Source: Glaciecola sp. (GTDB lineage: Bacteria; Pseudomonadota; Gammaproteobacteria; Enterobacterales; Alteromonadaceae). From it: DNA of 64,000 nucleotides. Both the position numbers and the translations under genes were made by a program. This document shows positions 1 to 8,379 of this stretch, piece after piece. Each line of letters begins with the position of its first letter. Position 1 is the stretch's first letter. The notes under the pieces are model-generated. The model ran no database searches. It saw only the letters and a program-made list of their open reading frames with translations, and was not told the origin of the DNA. The DNA lies in contig JAQWNF010000023.1 of assembly GCA_029246415.1 (NCBI GenBank), forward strand, positions 186,001 through 250,000, written 5' to 3'.

Positions 1-450
1 GCAGGTGAAGGCGTTGCAGTGGATTGTGTTGTATCTGATTTTATTTCTGGCGCTATTGAAACCTTAACACCGGATAACACAGCCGAGCATTGGGATGTAA
101 TTGAAGGTCAAGGTTCATTATTTCATCCTGCGTTTGCAGGGGTAACATTAGGTTTGATCCATGGTGCACAAGCTGATGCATTGGTCGTATGTCATACGCT
201 GCGTCGTGAATTTATGCGTGGCATGCCTGGTTATAGACTGCCAACAGTGCAACAAGCTGTTGAACTAAACTTGCTTCATGCACGTCTCACCAATCCAAAT
301 TGTAAAGTCATCGGTATCAGTCTCAATACCAGTGCTGTAGACGAGCAAACTGCGCGTGAAACGTGCTTACAAATTTCTCAAGAAACGGGTTTACCTTGCC
401 AAGATCCTATTCGACATGGAGTGGATGGTTTAATAAACCAAATTGCATAA
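1..450 (+). CDS. dgcN: D-glutamate N-acetyltransferase DgcN (DUF1611), 3' part
   Basis: The frame is open from the first base, so the 5' end lies outside the window; 149 C-terminal residues are present. The sequence (SDFISGAIE, EGQGSLFHPAFAG, GLIHGAQADALVVCHTLRR) is typical of the C-terminal half of the DUF1611 family. Members next to a dipeptide-epimerase-like gene have been characterised in marine proteobacteria as DgcN, which acetylates D-glutamate so that its partner can racemise it. The next gene is exactly that partner, one base downstream, so the two are surely co-transcribed. Function rests on family knowledge plus pairing; the P-loop N-terminal part cannot be checked here. Confidence 0.85.
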   Translation, partial: AGEGVAVDCVVSDFISGAIETLTPDNTAEHWDVIEGQGSLFHPAFAGVTLGLIHGAQADALVVCHTLRREFMRGMPGYRLPTVQQAVELNLLHARLTNPNCKVIGISLNTSAVDEQTARETCLQISQETGLPCQDPIRHGVDGLINQIA

Positions 451-451
451 T

Positions 452-1474
452 ATGATATTTGCCGTCTCTTTACACTCATTGCCTCTAGCGCGTGAATTTC
501 GCATTTCACGTGGCGCTAAAACACACGCTGATGTCGTGCGTTTACGCATTGATGCTTGTGGTTTTAGTGGACGTAGTGAGTGCGTGCCGTATGCGCGTTA
601 TAACGAGAGTGTAGATTCTGTCAGTGCCAGTATAGATGCGTTTTTGACACAGTGGCAAATTGAACTATCGCTTATATTTACCGATATCGCTTACATCAAT
701 GATGCGTTTAAACTAACTGATTTTATTGAATCAAAACAGCTAAGCGGCGCAGCGGCTAATGCTATTGATTGTGCTATGTGGGATTGGCTATGTAAGCGAT
801 TTAACCAATCCATTTACACTCTATTGGAGTTACCTGAAAACAAACCAGCCCTAACTGCGCAGACTCTCAGTTTAGGTTCAATAGATGACATGCTTGCACA
901 AGCTAAGCAAATGCGACATGTACCGCTAATAAAAATAAAGTTTGATGCTACTGACGTCGTGCTTAAAATGAAAAAGATCGCTGAACTTTGCCCCAATAGC
1001 GAATTTATTTTAGACGCCAATGAAGCTTGGTCAATCGAATTACTAAATCAAATAGTGATTGGATTAACGGGAATAAGAGTTTGCTTAATTGAGCAACCTC
1101 TTCCAGCCGATAGCGACGAGGACATGCTTTTGTACCAAGGTAAAATACCTATCTGTGCCGACGAATCTTGTCATACTAGTCGTACATTTGCACAATTAGT
1201 TGGCAAATACCAGGCGATTAATATTAAGCTAGATAAAACGGGCGGTTTTACTGAAGCGTTGCGTTTAATTCAGCTAGCTCAAGCCGCTCGGATGCAGATA
1301 ATGCTTGGCTGTATGGTCGGTTCCTCTTTAGCTATGGCACCAAATCGTGTACTAGCAGGTTATGCCGATGTACTTGATTTAGACGGGCCTATATTAGTTG
1401 CTCAAGATATTGAAAATGGTTACACAATTGATAGCGGGTATATATCAAGCCATTCTTCACGTCTATGGGGGTAG
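452..1474 (+). CDS. dgcA: N-acetyl-D-glutamate racemase DgcA (enolase superfamily, dipeptide-epimerase-like)
   Basis: This 340-residue protein has the muconate-lactonising/dipeptide-epimerase layout: an N-terminal capping domain with REFRISRG, then a barrel carrying the catalytic Lys in LIKIKFD, metal ligands in DANEAW, IEQPLP and CADES, and the second Lys region KLDKTGG. In the DgcN-DgcA route it converts N-acetyl-D-glutamate to the L form, which can be deacetylated to L-glutamate. The ATG at 452, one base after the dgcN stop, is preferred to a TTG at 443 inside dgcN. Its 3' end overlaps the relict kinase on the other strand by about 12 bp. L-Ala-D/L-Glu epimerase activity is the alternative reading if the pair is ignored. 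Confidence 0.82.
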   Translation: MIFAVSLHSLPLAREFRISRGAKTHADVVRLRIDACGFSGRSECVPYARYNESVDSVSASIDAFLTQWQIELSLIFTDIAYINDAFKLTDFIESKQLSGAAANAIDCAMWDWLCKRFNQSIYTLLELPENKPALTAQTLSLGSIDDMLAQAKQMRHVPLIKIKFDATDVVLKMKKIAELCPNSEFILDANEAWSIELLNQIVIGLTGIRVCLIEQPLPADSDEDMLLYQGKIPICADESCHTSRTFAQLVGKYQAINIKLDKTGGFTEALRLIQLAQAARMQIMLGCMVGSSLAMAPNRVLAGYADVLDLDGPILVAQDIENGYTIDSGYISSHSSRLWG

Positions 1475-2209
1475 TGTAATCGTGAGTATTAAGCCATCAT
1501 CAGCGTTAATTCCCATCTTGCCACCTAAACTGATCACACGATTTATCACACTTTGATACTCTGAGTTAATATCGTCATTGATTGTTGTTTCTCGGTGACC
1601 AAGGCTAAGCCGGTCGTCAGTAATGCATTAAGGTATACACACTATCATACATACGACGGGTATTTTTTTTCATTTCAGCTAAGGTTGAGGCAAACATTTG
1701 TGGTTGAATTTCAATTTTATATATTGCTGTATTGAGCTCGACTAAGTTTTGTCGCACTTCTGTTTGTAATTCTTTGGATAACCAATTACGTTCTTGTTCT
1801 TGGACATTTAGCATGTCAAGTGAGAGCTGTTTAACATGTTAAGTCGATTGCAGTAATTCATCACGCTTAATTAGTAACTGCTCGCCAACGAAAGAAATAC
1901 TACGCATCGTTTTGGCATGTTCGAGCATCACACCGCCGACCAAAAAGCCCACTAATGAATAACTAATAATATACGGTTGATATAGGACTAATTCGTTACC
2001 ACTGCCTTGATATACATGGACCAATATCAAGGCATTACAGACAATAACACGCGTAAACCGACGGGAAAATACCAACTGATTAGTCCAGCATGCACTTCAT
2101 ATTGGATAGATAGCCCAAACAAAGCAAACTCTGCCGTGGCACCACAAAATAATAATGCAACCGCGTAGAGAAGATTGAACGAGCTATGTTTATTGCTAGC
2201 AACGACCAT
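1463..2209 (-). pseudogene. Decayed UhpB/NarX-type sensor histidine kinase
   Basis: Several broken frames line up with the intact kinase at 37688. From 2209 there is a membrane start ending in ISWYFPVGL, matching IWYFPLGF of the intact gene. A jump of roughly 180 residues follows, with a frame change, to a piece with GNELVLYQPYIISY (intact: SNELLVSFQPFIVSY). An in-frame TAA lies at 1839-1841, then a dimerisation helix ELQTEVRQNLVELN (intact: ELHDDVGQNITALN), a stop near 1617, and a frame-shifted last remnant with VISLGGKMGIN (intact: YMMALGGRMQL). Most of the ATPase domain is gone, and the phospho-accepting His position is Gln. It lies just downstream of the response regulator at 2227-2865, its likely former partner. 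Confidence is high that it is non-functional. Confidence 0.8.
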
Positions 2210-2226
2210 ATTTTAAGAAATTCTAC

Positions 2227-2865
2227 TTACAATTGTGCAGGATCAACCAGGCCATATTTAATAGCAAAACGCGTTAGCTGAAAACCTGTCGTGCAATTAA
2301 ATTTATTTAATATGTTACGACGGTGTACATGCGCAGTTTTGACTGCAATATCTAATTGATGCGCGACATGCTTTACTTCATGTCCCATCGCTAATAATAC
2401 AAAGATTTCTTTTTCGCGCTCGGTTAACGCTTGATACAACTCAAACTCTTCAGATTGCTGATTAGCACTTTCTTGCACTGCAGGACTATGTACCGTGAGA
2501 CCTGCTGCTACTTTATGTAATGAATTAAGTAATACATCACCTGCATCTCGTTTAGAAATATACGCATTAACACGTAAAGACTGTGCAGTGACAATATAAT
2601 GCGCATTTTCATACATGCTTAAGACAACAGTTTTTAATAAAGGTAAACGTGTTTTAATTTCTTTGACCAATTCCAAACCATTTTTATTGGGTAATGAAAT
2701 ATCTGTCACTAAAATACAATCTTCAGTAATGACATCACTTGCTAAGGCTTCTTCTGCACTACCAAATGAAGCAAGAACCACAAACGCATCATCTGATTGT
2801 ATTAATTGTATAAATCCATTTAAAACTAACTCATGGTCATCGACTAAAACAATATTAATAGGCAT
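2227..2865 (-). CDS. NarL/UhpA-family response regulator
   Basis: A 212-residue two-domain regulator. The receiver domain (about residues 1-120) has the acidic pair D9-D10 in VLVDDHE, the phospho-acceptor D55 in VTDISLP, and the conserved Lys in YISKRDAGD. The C-terminal LuxR-type helix-turn-helix (about 145-205) has LTEREKEIFVLLAMG and a recognition helix region KTAHVHRRNILNKF. It should bind DNA as a phosphorylated dimer. The kinase gene immediately downstream is destroyed, so this regulator is either orphaned or served in trans, for example by the paired kinases at 37.7-41.0 kb, whose sequence resembles the relict. That pairing is inference. Confidence 0.9.
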   Translation of the reverse strand: MPINIVLVDDHELVLNGFIQLIQSDDAFVVLASFGSAEEALASDVITEDCILVTDISLPNKNGLELVKEIKTRLPLLKTVVLSMYENAHYIVTAQSLRVNAYISKRDAGDVLLNSLHKVAAGLTVHSPAVQESANQQSEEFELYQALTEREKEIFVLLAMGHEVKHVAHQLDIAVKTAHVHRRNILNKFNCTTGFQLTRFAIKYGLVDPAQL

Positions 2866-3046
2866 AAAACTCTTATTTGAATAGAACTTAAGATTAATTG
2901 TATTCTAATCAGATAAAGAGTAATTACAATTAATATCTCAAAAGTGAGTGAATATGACACAATTACTAGAGAATTTTCATTTGCATTAACCCAAGTTCAT
3001 CTTTAGGATTACATATGTCAATACAATTAATAATTAAGGAATGGTA

Positions 3047-3361
3047 ATGGTTTTTTTACCTCAACTAGCAACGCTGGCTCGTGGAATATTATTGAGTTCG
3101 TGTGTATTAATCGTGTCGGGATGTGCGTGGAATGACGCTGGAGAAATACTCTATCAATCCGCTATATCCAAACAAAAATTTGATTGTGAAAATGACAAGA
3201 TTGGCAACAGTATTGAGCGTTGTAAAAGAGATATTGATGCGAGTATTGACGCTGCTAAAGTTGGCGACTCTCAGACCAATTCAGCTCCCGAAACAACAGG
3301 CTATGAACCAAAAGATTTTGTAAAAAAACAGATTAACCGAGCAGAACGCTCAACACAATAG
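3047..3361 (+). CDS. Small predicted lipoprotein of unknown function
   Basis: A 104-residue product with a hydrophobic N-terminus ending in a lipobox (LIVSGC), so it is probably lipid-anchored. The rest is polar and charged, rich in D, K and E, with two more Cys (FDCEN, ERCKRD) and no recognised domain. The ATG at 3047 is chosen over 3041 because AAGGA (3036-3040) abuts 3041 but lies 6 nt from 3047. The 3' end overlaps the end of the convergent lrgB-like gene by 29 bp. Its codons look ordinary for the window. It could be any conserved small lipoprotein. Confidence 0.7.
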   Translation: MVFLPQLATLARGILLSSCVLIVSGCAWNDAGEILYQSAISKQKFDCENDKIGNSIERCKRDIDASIDAAKVGDSQTNSAPETTGYEPKDFVKKQINRAERSTQ

Positions 3362-4055
3362 CGGTTCCGACACCATTAACGCATAAGGCTAAGGACGCAA
3401 AGGCACCCGCTTGCTCACTTAATAATACCGCTTTAGACGTACCGATACCGTGTGCGATAGTCCCTAATACCAAGCCGTTTGCTTTGTCATCATTGATTTG
3501 TAGCCAACGATTCACGCTCGGTAGTGCCATTACACCAATCATACCCGTAATGATGTTAAATACCGCTGCTAACCCTGCGATCCCACCAAGCATAGTTGCT
3601 GTATCCATCGCAAAAGGCGTCGTGATTGATTTGGTTAATATGGTCAGTTGCCAAGCTGGCTCAGCATCTAATAAATACAGTACACTAAAGGCGCTTAAAG
3701 GGGCAAATAACCCGCCTACAGCAATCGGCAATAACACTTTTACACCTAATTGACGCAATATGGGTAACTGGTTGTAAACCGGCAATGCTAAACCGACCGT
3801 TAATGGACCTAACAAATATTTAATCGGATGAAGGTGAGTCATAACCCTTTGTACATCAGGCTCTATCAATTGGGTGAATGTTAATACGAGAGTAGTGGTG
3901 ATCAAAATCGGATGAGCCAACACATGCTGATTAGTCCATTTGGCTAGCCGAATAGCAAAGCCATAACACAACACCAAAATCACAATCCACATCGCCGCGT
4001 GAGAAATATCACTCAATGTTAAACCGAATGCTGAACTCACTGAAGATAGACTCAT
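3333..4055 (-). CDS. lrgB: LrgB/CidB-family membrane protein
   Basis: A 240-residue, strongly hydrophobic protein with several membrane spans and the family pattern GPLTVGLALPVYNQ, KSITTPFAMD and GTIAHGIGTSKA. LrgB-type proteins work with small LrgA-type holin-like proteins. In bacteria they have been linked to murein hydrolase control and to export of small overflow metabolites such as pyruvate. Its start overlaps the stop of the upstream lrgA-like gene by 4 bp, so the two are translationally coupled. E. coli YohK is the same family, so substrate and role are not certain. Confidence 0.85.
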   Translation of the reverse strand: MSLSSVSSAFGLTLSDISHAAMWIVILVLCYGFAIRLAKWTNQHVLAHPILITTTLVLTFTQLIEPDVQRVMTHLHPIKYLLGPLTVGLALPVYNQLPILRQLGVKVLLPIAVGGLFAPLSAFSVLYLLDAEPAWQLTILTKSITTPFAMDTATMLGGIAGLAAVFNIITGMIGVMALPSVNRWLQINDDKANGLVLGTIAHGIGTSKAVLLSEQAGAFASLALCVNGVGTAIVLSVLLG

Positions 4056-4447
4056 CGTGAAGTGTTATCCGTTGCTTTAAGTAATTTGTTACTGACCCAC
4101 ATGACCAGAACCATACTGGCAATGGTGGTTAATACCAAGGCTAATACCAAGGCAAGCCAATGATCGTATACCGCTTGTTGAAACAACCAGACAGCCATAA
4201 TCGCCGGTACAAAAAACATGGACATATGGCCTAGATATACAGGGATGACCGTATTTAAAAACTGAGGGACCTTGCCATAAACAACAAACACCAACAGTAA
4301 TATAAACAAACCGTTAATCGTTGCTGGCAAAGGGATAATCGCACTGGCGACATCCCCAAGTTCATAGGCACCAATCAGGACAATTAGTGTGCCTATATGC
4401 TGCACCAGATGTTGGAATAGCGTATAAACACGAGGTTTACTCAACAT
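4052..4447 (-). CDS. lrgA: LrgA/CidA-family holin-like membrane protein
   Basis: A 131-residue protein with about four membrane helices and the family signature of a Pro/Leu-rich second span (PLPATINGLFILLL) followed by the HMSMFFVPA segment. The size is typical for LrgA/CidA/YohJ. It is the first gene of a two-gene operon with lrgB (4-bp overlap). Control is unknown; no regulator of the LytR or LysR type is adjacent. The biochemical function of the Gram-negative members is poorly settled. Confidence 0.85.
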   Translation of the reverse strand: MLSKPRVYTLFQHLVQHIGTLIVLIGAYELGDVASAIIPLPATINGLFILLLVFVVYGKVPQFLNTVIPVYLGHMSMFFVPAIMAVWLFQQAVYDHWLALVLALVLTTIASMVLVMWVSNKLLKATDNTSR

Positions 4448-4473
4448 GTCAGGCTCTATCGTCGATTGACAAA

Positions 4474-5130
4474 TTATACATGAGTAAAGATTTGCTCAGC
4501 AGAAAAACGTGACTTAGGTAGAGTTGCATTAAAATCATCCGCAGCGCGATAGCCTAACGCGACAACCGCAATGGGCGCCAAGTTTTGGCTACGTAAATCA
4601 AATTCGGCGTCCAGTGCAGGAAAATCAAATCCTTCCATCGGCAAGGCATCAATGCCCATTGTCGCCGCACTCGTCAGTAACGTACCTAAATTTAGATATA
4701 CTTGTTTTTCCATCCAATGTTGCGTGTCTTTTAATTCGTAACGGTGCAAATCAACAAACGTACTACGCACTTTATGATACGTCGCTTTAAAACTCGGATC
4801 TTTAACAAAACGACCGTCTGCCGCTTCTTGTTCGAGTAATTGGCTTAAATACGCATCATCCATGTGGATTTTGCTACACACCACAATGACATGCGAAGCT
4901 GAAGTGACTTTCGGCGCATTATAAGCATAAGCTCCGGTTGCACCGGCATTCACGCGCGCTTTACCTGCTGCGGTACTGGCGATAATAAAATGCCAAGGCT
5001 GGGTGTTAACACTTGAGGGTGCATTGCGCAGCACCGATAACAGTTGTGCTATATCATCTTGGTTGATCGTTTTTTGCGCATCAAACACTTTGGTTGCGTA
5101 ACGAGATTGCATGGCTTGGGCGACATTCAT
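4474..5130 (-). CDS. nfsB: Oxygen-insensitive NAD(P)H nitroreductase, NfsB type
   Basis: A 218-residue flavoprotein, the usual NfsB length. Motifs match NfsB along its whole length: the N-terminal SRYATKVFD, the FMN-binding APSSVNTQPWHF, MEKQVYLNLGTLL, and the C-terminal FNATLPKSRF. The family reduces nitroaromatics and quinones by two-electron transfer with FMN, as cytoplasmic dimers. It lies 26 bp downstream of the lrgA start on the same strand but is read first, so it may share a transcript with lrgAB. A dihydropteridine reductase label is the main alternative within the family. Confidence 0.88.
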   Translation of the reverse strand: MNVAQAMQSRYATKVFDAQKTINQDDIAQLLSVLRNAPSSVNTQPWHFIIASTAAGKARVNAGATGAYAYNAPKVTSASHVIVVCSKIHMDDAYLSQLLEQEAADGRFVKDPSFKATYHKVRSTFVDLHRYELKDTQHWMEKQVYLNLGTLLTSAATMGIDALPMEGFDFPALDAEFDLRSQNLAPIAVVALGYRAADDFNATLPKSRFSAEQIFTHV

Positions 5131-5172
5131 ATAACACCTAGAGAAAATTAAAAATTGATTACGCTTTTTATA

Positions 5173-5568
5173 CTAAAAAAACTTTAAATACAACACAGTT
5201 CCCCAAATCACCGTGACTTGAGTTAATGCGATAAATACCCCTGCAGACCCGATATCTTTGGCGCGACCGATTAATTCGTCATGTTCGAGTGTAATACGAT
5301 CCGCTAATGCCTCTAAGGCAGAATTAATCAGTTCTGCAAAAATGACAAACAGCAAACTCATGATCAGTAACAGCCATTGTGTTGTTGTTTGGGCGATCAA
5401 AAATGAAAATGGAAACATGAGTATAACCAACATTAACTCTTGTCTGAAAGCAGCTTCATGTTTCCAAGTAGCACGAAATCCTTGATATGAACATCGCGTC
5501 GCTTTGAAGATACGCGACACCCCTACTCCATTGGGTTTGTTTACTGTGGCATGTGATGAATTAGACAT
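5173..5568 (-). CDS. dgkA: Diacylglycerol kinase
   Basis: A 131-residue inner-membrane protein, close to the usual size of DgkA, with three membrane spans. It has the hallmark ELINSALEALADRI, and the N-terminal YQGFRATWKHEAAFRQEL matches the amphipathic start of the family. It phosphorylates diacylglycerol to phosphatidic acid with ATP. It sits 10 bp downstream of an LTA-synthase-like gene whose reaction type releases diacylglycerol from phospholipid, so the pair makes sense as enzyme plus lipid-recycling partner (inference). Confidence 0.92.
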   Translation of the reverse strand: MSNSSHATVNKPNGVGVSRIFKATRCSYQGFRATWKHEAAFRQELMLVILMFPFSFLIAQTTTQWLLLIMSLLFVIFAELINSALEALADRITLEHDELIGRAKDIGSAGVFIALTQVTVIWGTVLYLKFF

Positions 5569-5578
5569 GAAAATCCTG

Positions 5579-7582
5579 TTACTGTTTTATACTAGACTGT
5601 GCGCTAGACGGAACATTAGAGTCAGCACTTGGCTGAGACGGTAAACGATAAAGCTGGTTATTGTAAGCATAACTACCGAACAAAACATGCGCCAACGCAA
5701 TGTCAGCCATTTTTTCAGTGCCAGGTTTAGCTCGTAACCGTTTAGCTTCAAAATCATAAACAAAGGCACTGGATGGCTTTTGTGGTTGTAGCACCACAAC
5801 TTCGTCACGCGTCATATAAGCAAAATTATTAGCAAATTGCATCATAGCACGCTCTTGAATATCATCACGCAACAAATCCCGCCCCAATGCAGGAGTATCG
5901 TCACTGATCCCGATTAACGACAATAATGTGGGTAGCATGTCTATTTGGCTTACCAAGCGTGTATCTTGTCTCGGAGTGATGTCTTTTCCCATAATTAAAC
6001 TCGGAATATGAAATGATTTGATGGGGACTAATTCAGAGCCATAAGTACGGGTATCATGATCGGCAATAATTAAAAACACCGTATCTTCCCAATAAGGGCT
6101 CTGTTGTGCTTGATGCATAAACTCACCTAACGCATGATCAGCATAGCGGATCGCACGATCAAGCGGCGCTTCATCCTGAATATGACTAATCGTGTTAGGT
6201 GGTATTTCAAATGGGTCATGATTACTTGATGTGAACACCAAACTAAAAAAAGGTTTATCTTGTTGCTGCAAATCCATTAATTCAAGGTGAGCCTGATCAA
6301 ACAAATCACCATCACTTGCGCCCCAGGTAGCGATAAAATCAGTTTTCGCAAAATCATCAATATCCACAATATCACTAAAGCCATTGCCTAAGAAAAACCC
6401 TTTCATATTATCGAAATGACTTTCTCCGCCATAGACAAACTGTGTATGGTAATCATGTTGTTGTAATATTTGCGCGATACTAAAAAAACCATGTTGCGAC
6501 TTATCCAACTTAACGACTGAGCGAGCTGGTGTAGGTGTAAACCCAGTAATCACCGCTTCAATACCGCGTACAGAACGCGTCCCCGTTGCATATAATTGAT
6601 GAAAGCCCCAGCCTTGTTGATATAACTTATCAATATTAGGCGTTAACTCGCGACCACCCAGTGTTTTAACAAACTGCGCCCCTAAACTTTCTTGTAAAAT
6701 AATCACTAGATTTTTAGGGCGTCCTTGATAAGTAGCTTGGCGTAATGCTAGTGTCGGAATGGCTGGATCAGTAAACGCACTGTCTGGCATTTGCGTCTGT
6801 GATTTAACTATATCGAGCATTTTTTGAGGTGTCATATTCCCATACATTTTTGCCGCTTGAGCTTCTTTACCTAGCTGTTTAATGGCAAACATTACACTGT
6901 ACATGGAGTTGAGATTAAGAGTATTGACTAACGGATCTTGAGAAAAATACACCAATGACGGATTTAATGGACGATGCCCCAAAGTACCGCGAGCACCCGC
7001 AACAATGATCACTAATAATACTAAGCTACAGCTCGCCCAAGTGAACCAATTTCCCTCAGAAAAACCCATTTTGGGAACTGCTGTATGCAGTTGTGATTTA
7101 AGAAAACGCAGCACCACATAACTCAATATTGCCAATGTTAATGACGCCAACACAATACTCAACAGATGACCATTGAATAGCATAGTCGCGACTTCTTTAG
7201 GGTACATCAGGTATTCAATGAAGAGACGATTGGGACGTAAATCGTATTCTAATATGAAGGTAGGAGTCGCCACTTCAAAGAAAATTACGCATAGCAAACA
7301 CAACCACAGCCAAACCAATAAGATCCGCTGTAAATGATGCCTAAACGAAAATGGCAATACGATTATCCACATTAAAGCAGGAATAATGGCTAAGTAACTC
7401 AGCAAACTCAAATCAATACGCAGACCATTGAATAAAATTTGTAAAATATCTCCAGCACCATCAATTCGATGCGATTGCCAAGTAATAAATATTACTCTAG
7501 CAGTACTGAGGATAGTGAATCCTACGACGTAAAAAAGGAGGAAGGGGTGAAAAAATTGCTGGATTTGGCGAGTTAACTTCAC
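5579..7582 (-). CDS. LTA-synthase-like membrane sulfatase-fold phosphotransferase
   Basis: A 667-residue protein with about five N-terminal membrane spans (to about residue 200) and a periplasmic alkaline-phosphatase/sulfatase domain. Metal-site and nucleophile regions are visible: E298 in LQESL, a Thr near 335 in ATGTRSVRG, and the Asp/His pair in IADHDTRTYG. Family members transfer glycerol phosphate or related headgroups from phospholipids onto glycans or other acceptors, leaving diacylglycerol. Gram-negative homologues have no lipoteichoic acid, so the real acceptor is unknown; an osmoregulated glucan or another lipid is possible. It is first in an operon with dgkA. A phosphoethanolamine transferase is less likely given the LtaS-like motif spacing. 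Confidence 0.85.
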   Translation of the reverse strand: MKLTRQIQQFFHPFLLFYVVGFTILSTARVIFITWQSHRIDGAGDILQILFNGLRIDLSLLSYLAIIPALMWIIVLPFSFRHHLQRILLVWLWLCLLCVIFFEVATPTFILEYDLRPNRLFIEYLMYPKEVATMLFNGHLLSIVLASLTLAILSYVVLRFLKSQLHTAVPKMGFSEGNWFTWASCSLVLLVIIVAGARGTLGHRPLNPSLVYFSQDPLVNTLNLNSMYSVMFAIKQLGKEAQAAKMYGNMTPQKMLDIVKSQTQMPDSAFTDPAIPTLALRQATYQGRPKNLVIILQESLGAQFVKTLGGRELTPNIDKLYQQGWGFHQLYATGTRSVRGIEAVITGFTPTPARSVVKLDKSQHGFFSIAQILQQHDYHTQFVYGGESHFDNMKGFFLGNGFSDIVDIDDFAKTDFIATWGASDGDLFDQAHLELMDLQQQDKPFFSLVFTSSNHDPFEIPPNTISHIQDEAPLDRAIRYADHALGEFMHQAQQSPYWEDTVFLIIADHDTRTYGSELVPIKSFHIPSLIMGKDITPRQDTRLVSQIDMLPTLLSLIGISDDTPALGRDLLRDDIQERAMMQFANNFAYMTRDEVVVLQPQKPSSAFVYDFEAKRLRAKPGTEKMADIALAHVLFGSYAYNNQLYRLPSQPSADSNVPSSAQSSIKQ

Positions 7583-7712
7583 GTAATAACTTCTTATTAT
7601 TGTTAATATATTGTTATATTACTACTATAATCTTAAGGTAAACTTAAGACAACTTGTTGTGTCTTATTGCTAAATTTATAACCAATCTTTGTTTTATTGT
7701 TGATACCGATTT

Positions 7713-8363
7713 TTAATTAGGATTAATGAGTGCTTGCGCTTTAGCCCACTCTTGCGGGGTATTGGCGTTAAGCCAGTTGCTCGGCTCAGCTGATAATAAT
7801 GTCAAAGCATGTAGTAAAGATGCTAAACACCATACCGACCGATCATTTTTAACACGTTGTTGTTCAAGTGCTTTTTGCCCACTGGTCACGTCATAAATAA
7901 ACAACGGTAAGGGCTGTTTTTCAAAATGTGTAGCGCGTTGATTGACGCAGCCTCCTTGGATAAGCTGCGCTAAATCCAAGGCTTGTAATAAAGGTAAATC
8001 AACGGGGACAAAGATATAGACAGAATCAGTTTTAACAGTGGCATGTGTTAATACTGAAGCAATGCCGCCTACTGGCCCTTGGGCAGCCTCATCATCACTG
8101 ATACGTGCCACCGGCACTGCAAGATTAACTGCGATATGTGCGATGATATGATCGCTATATGCATCAGACGAACCATTGATAATCAGTTGCGTCACGCCCG
8201 CTTTTACTATCTGCTGACAAGTAAAGTACAACATAGATTGTTCGATGGTTTGTGCTATGACTTGTTGCGGAGCGGGTGCGTTTCTAGCTAGTAGCGCTTT
8301 ATTTTGTCCCATCCGTCTAGATTGACCACCGGCTAACACCACGCCTATCACATTATGATGCAT
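7713..8363 (-). CDS. mobA: Molybdenum cofactor guanylyltransferase MobA
   Basis: About 216 residues with the nucleotidyltransferase signature GVVLAGGQSRRMG near the N-terminus, followed by the Lys of QNKALL and the metal-binding VPVDLPLL. MobA links GMP to molybdopterin to give the bis-MGD cofactor needed by DMSO-reductase-family enzymes such as NasA. I take the ATG at 8363, which places the GGQSRRMG loop as in other MobA proteins; an in-frame GTG at 8387 would add eight residues and overlap moaA by 8 bp. It lies directly downstream of moaA and is almost certainly co-transcribed. Confidence 0.88.
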   Translation of the reverse strand: MHHNVIGVVLAGGQSRRMGQNKALLARNAPAPQQVIAQTIEQSMLYFTCQQIVKAGVTQLIINGSSDAYSDHIIAHIAVNLAVPVARISDDEAAQGPVGGIASVLTHATVKTDSVYIFVPVDLPLLQALDLAQLIQGGCVNQRATHFEKQPLPLFIYDVTSGQKALEQQRVKNDRSVWCLASLLHALTLLSAEPSNWLNANTPQEWAKAQALINPN

Positions 8364-8379
8364 AACATTTTTAGTCACA

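Noticed and set aside
2615-2884. An 89-codon plus-strand frame over the response regulator
   Set aside because: Antisense shadow of a clear receiver domain.
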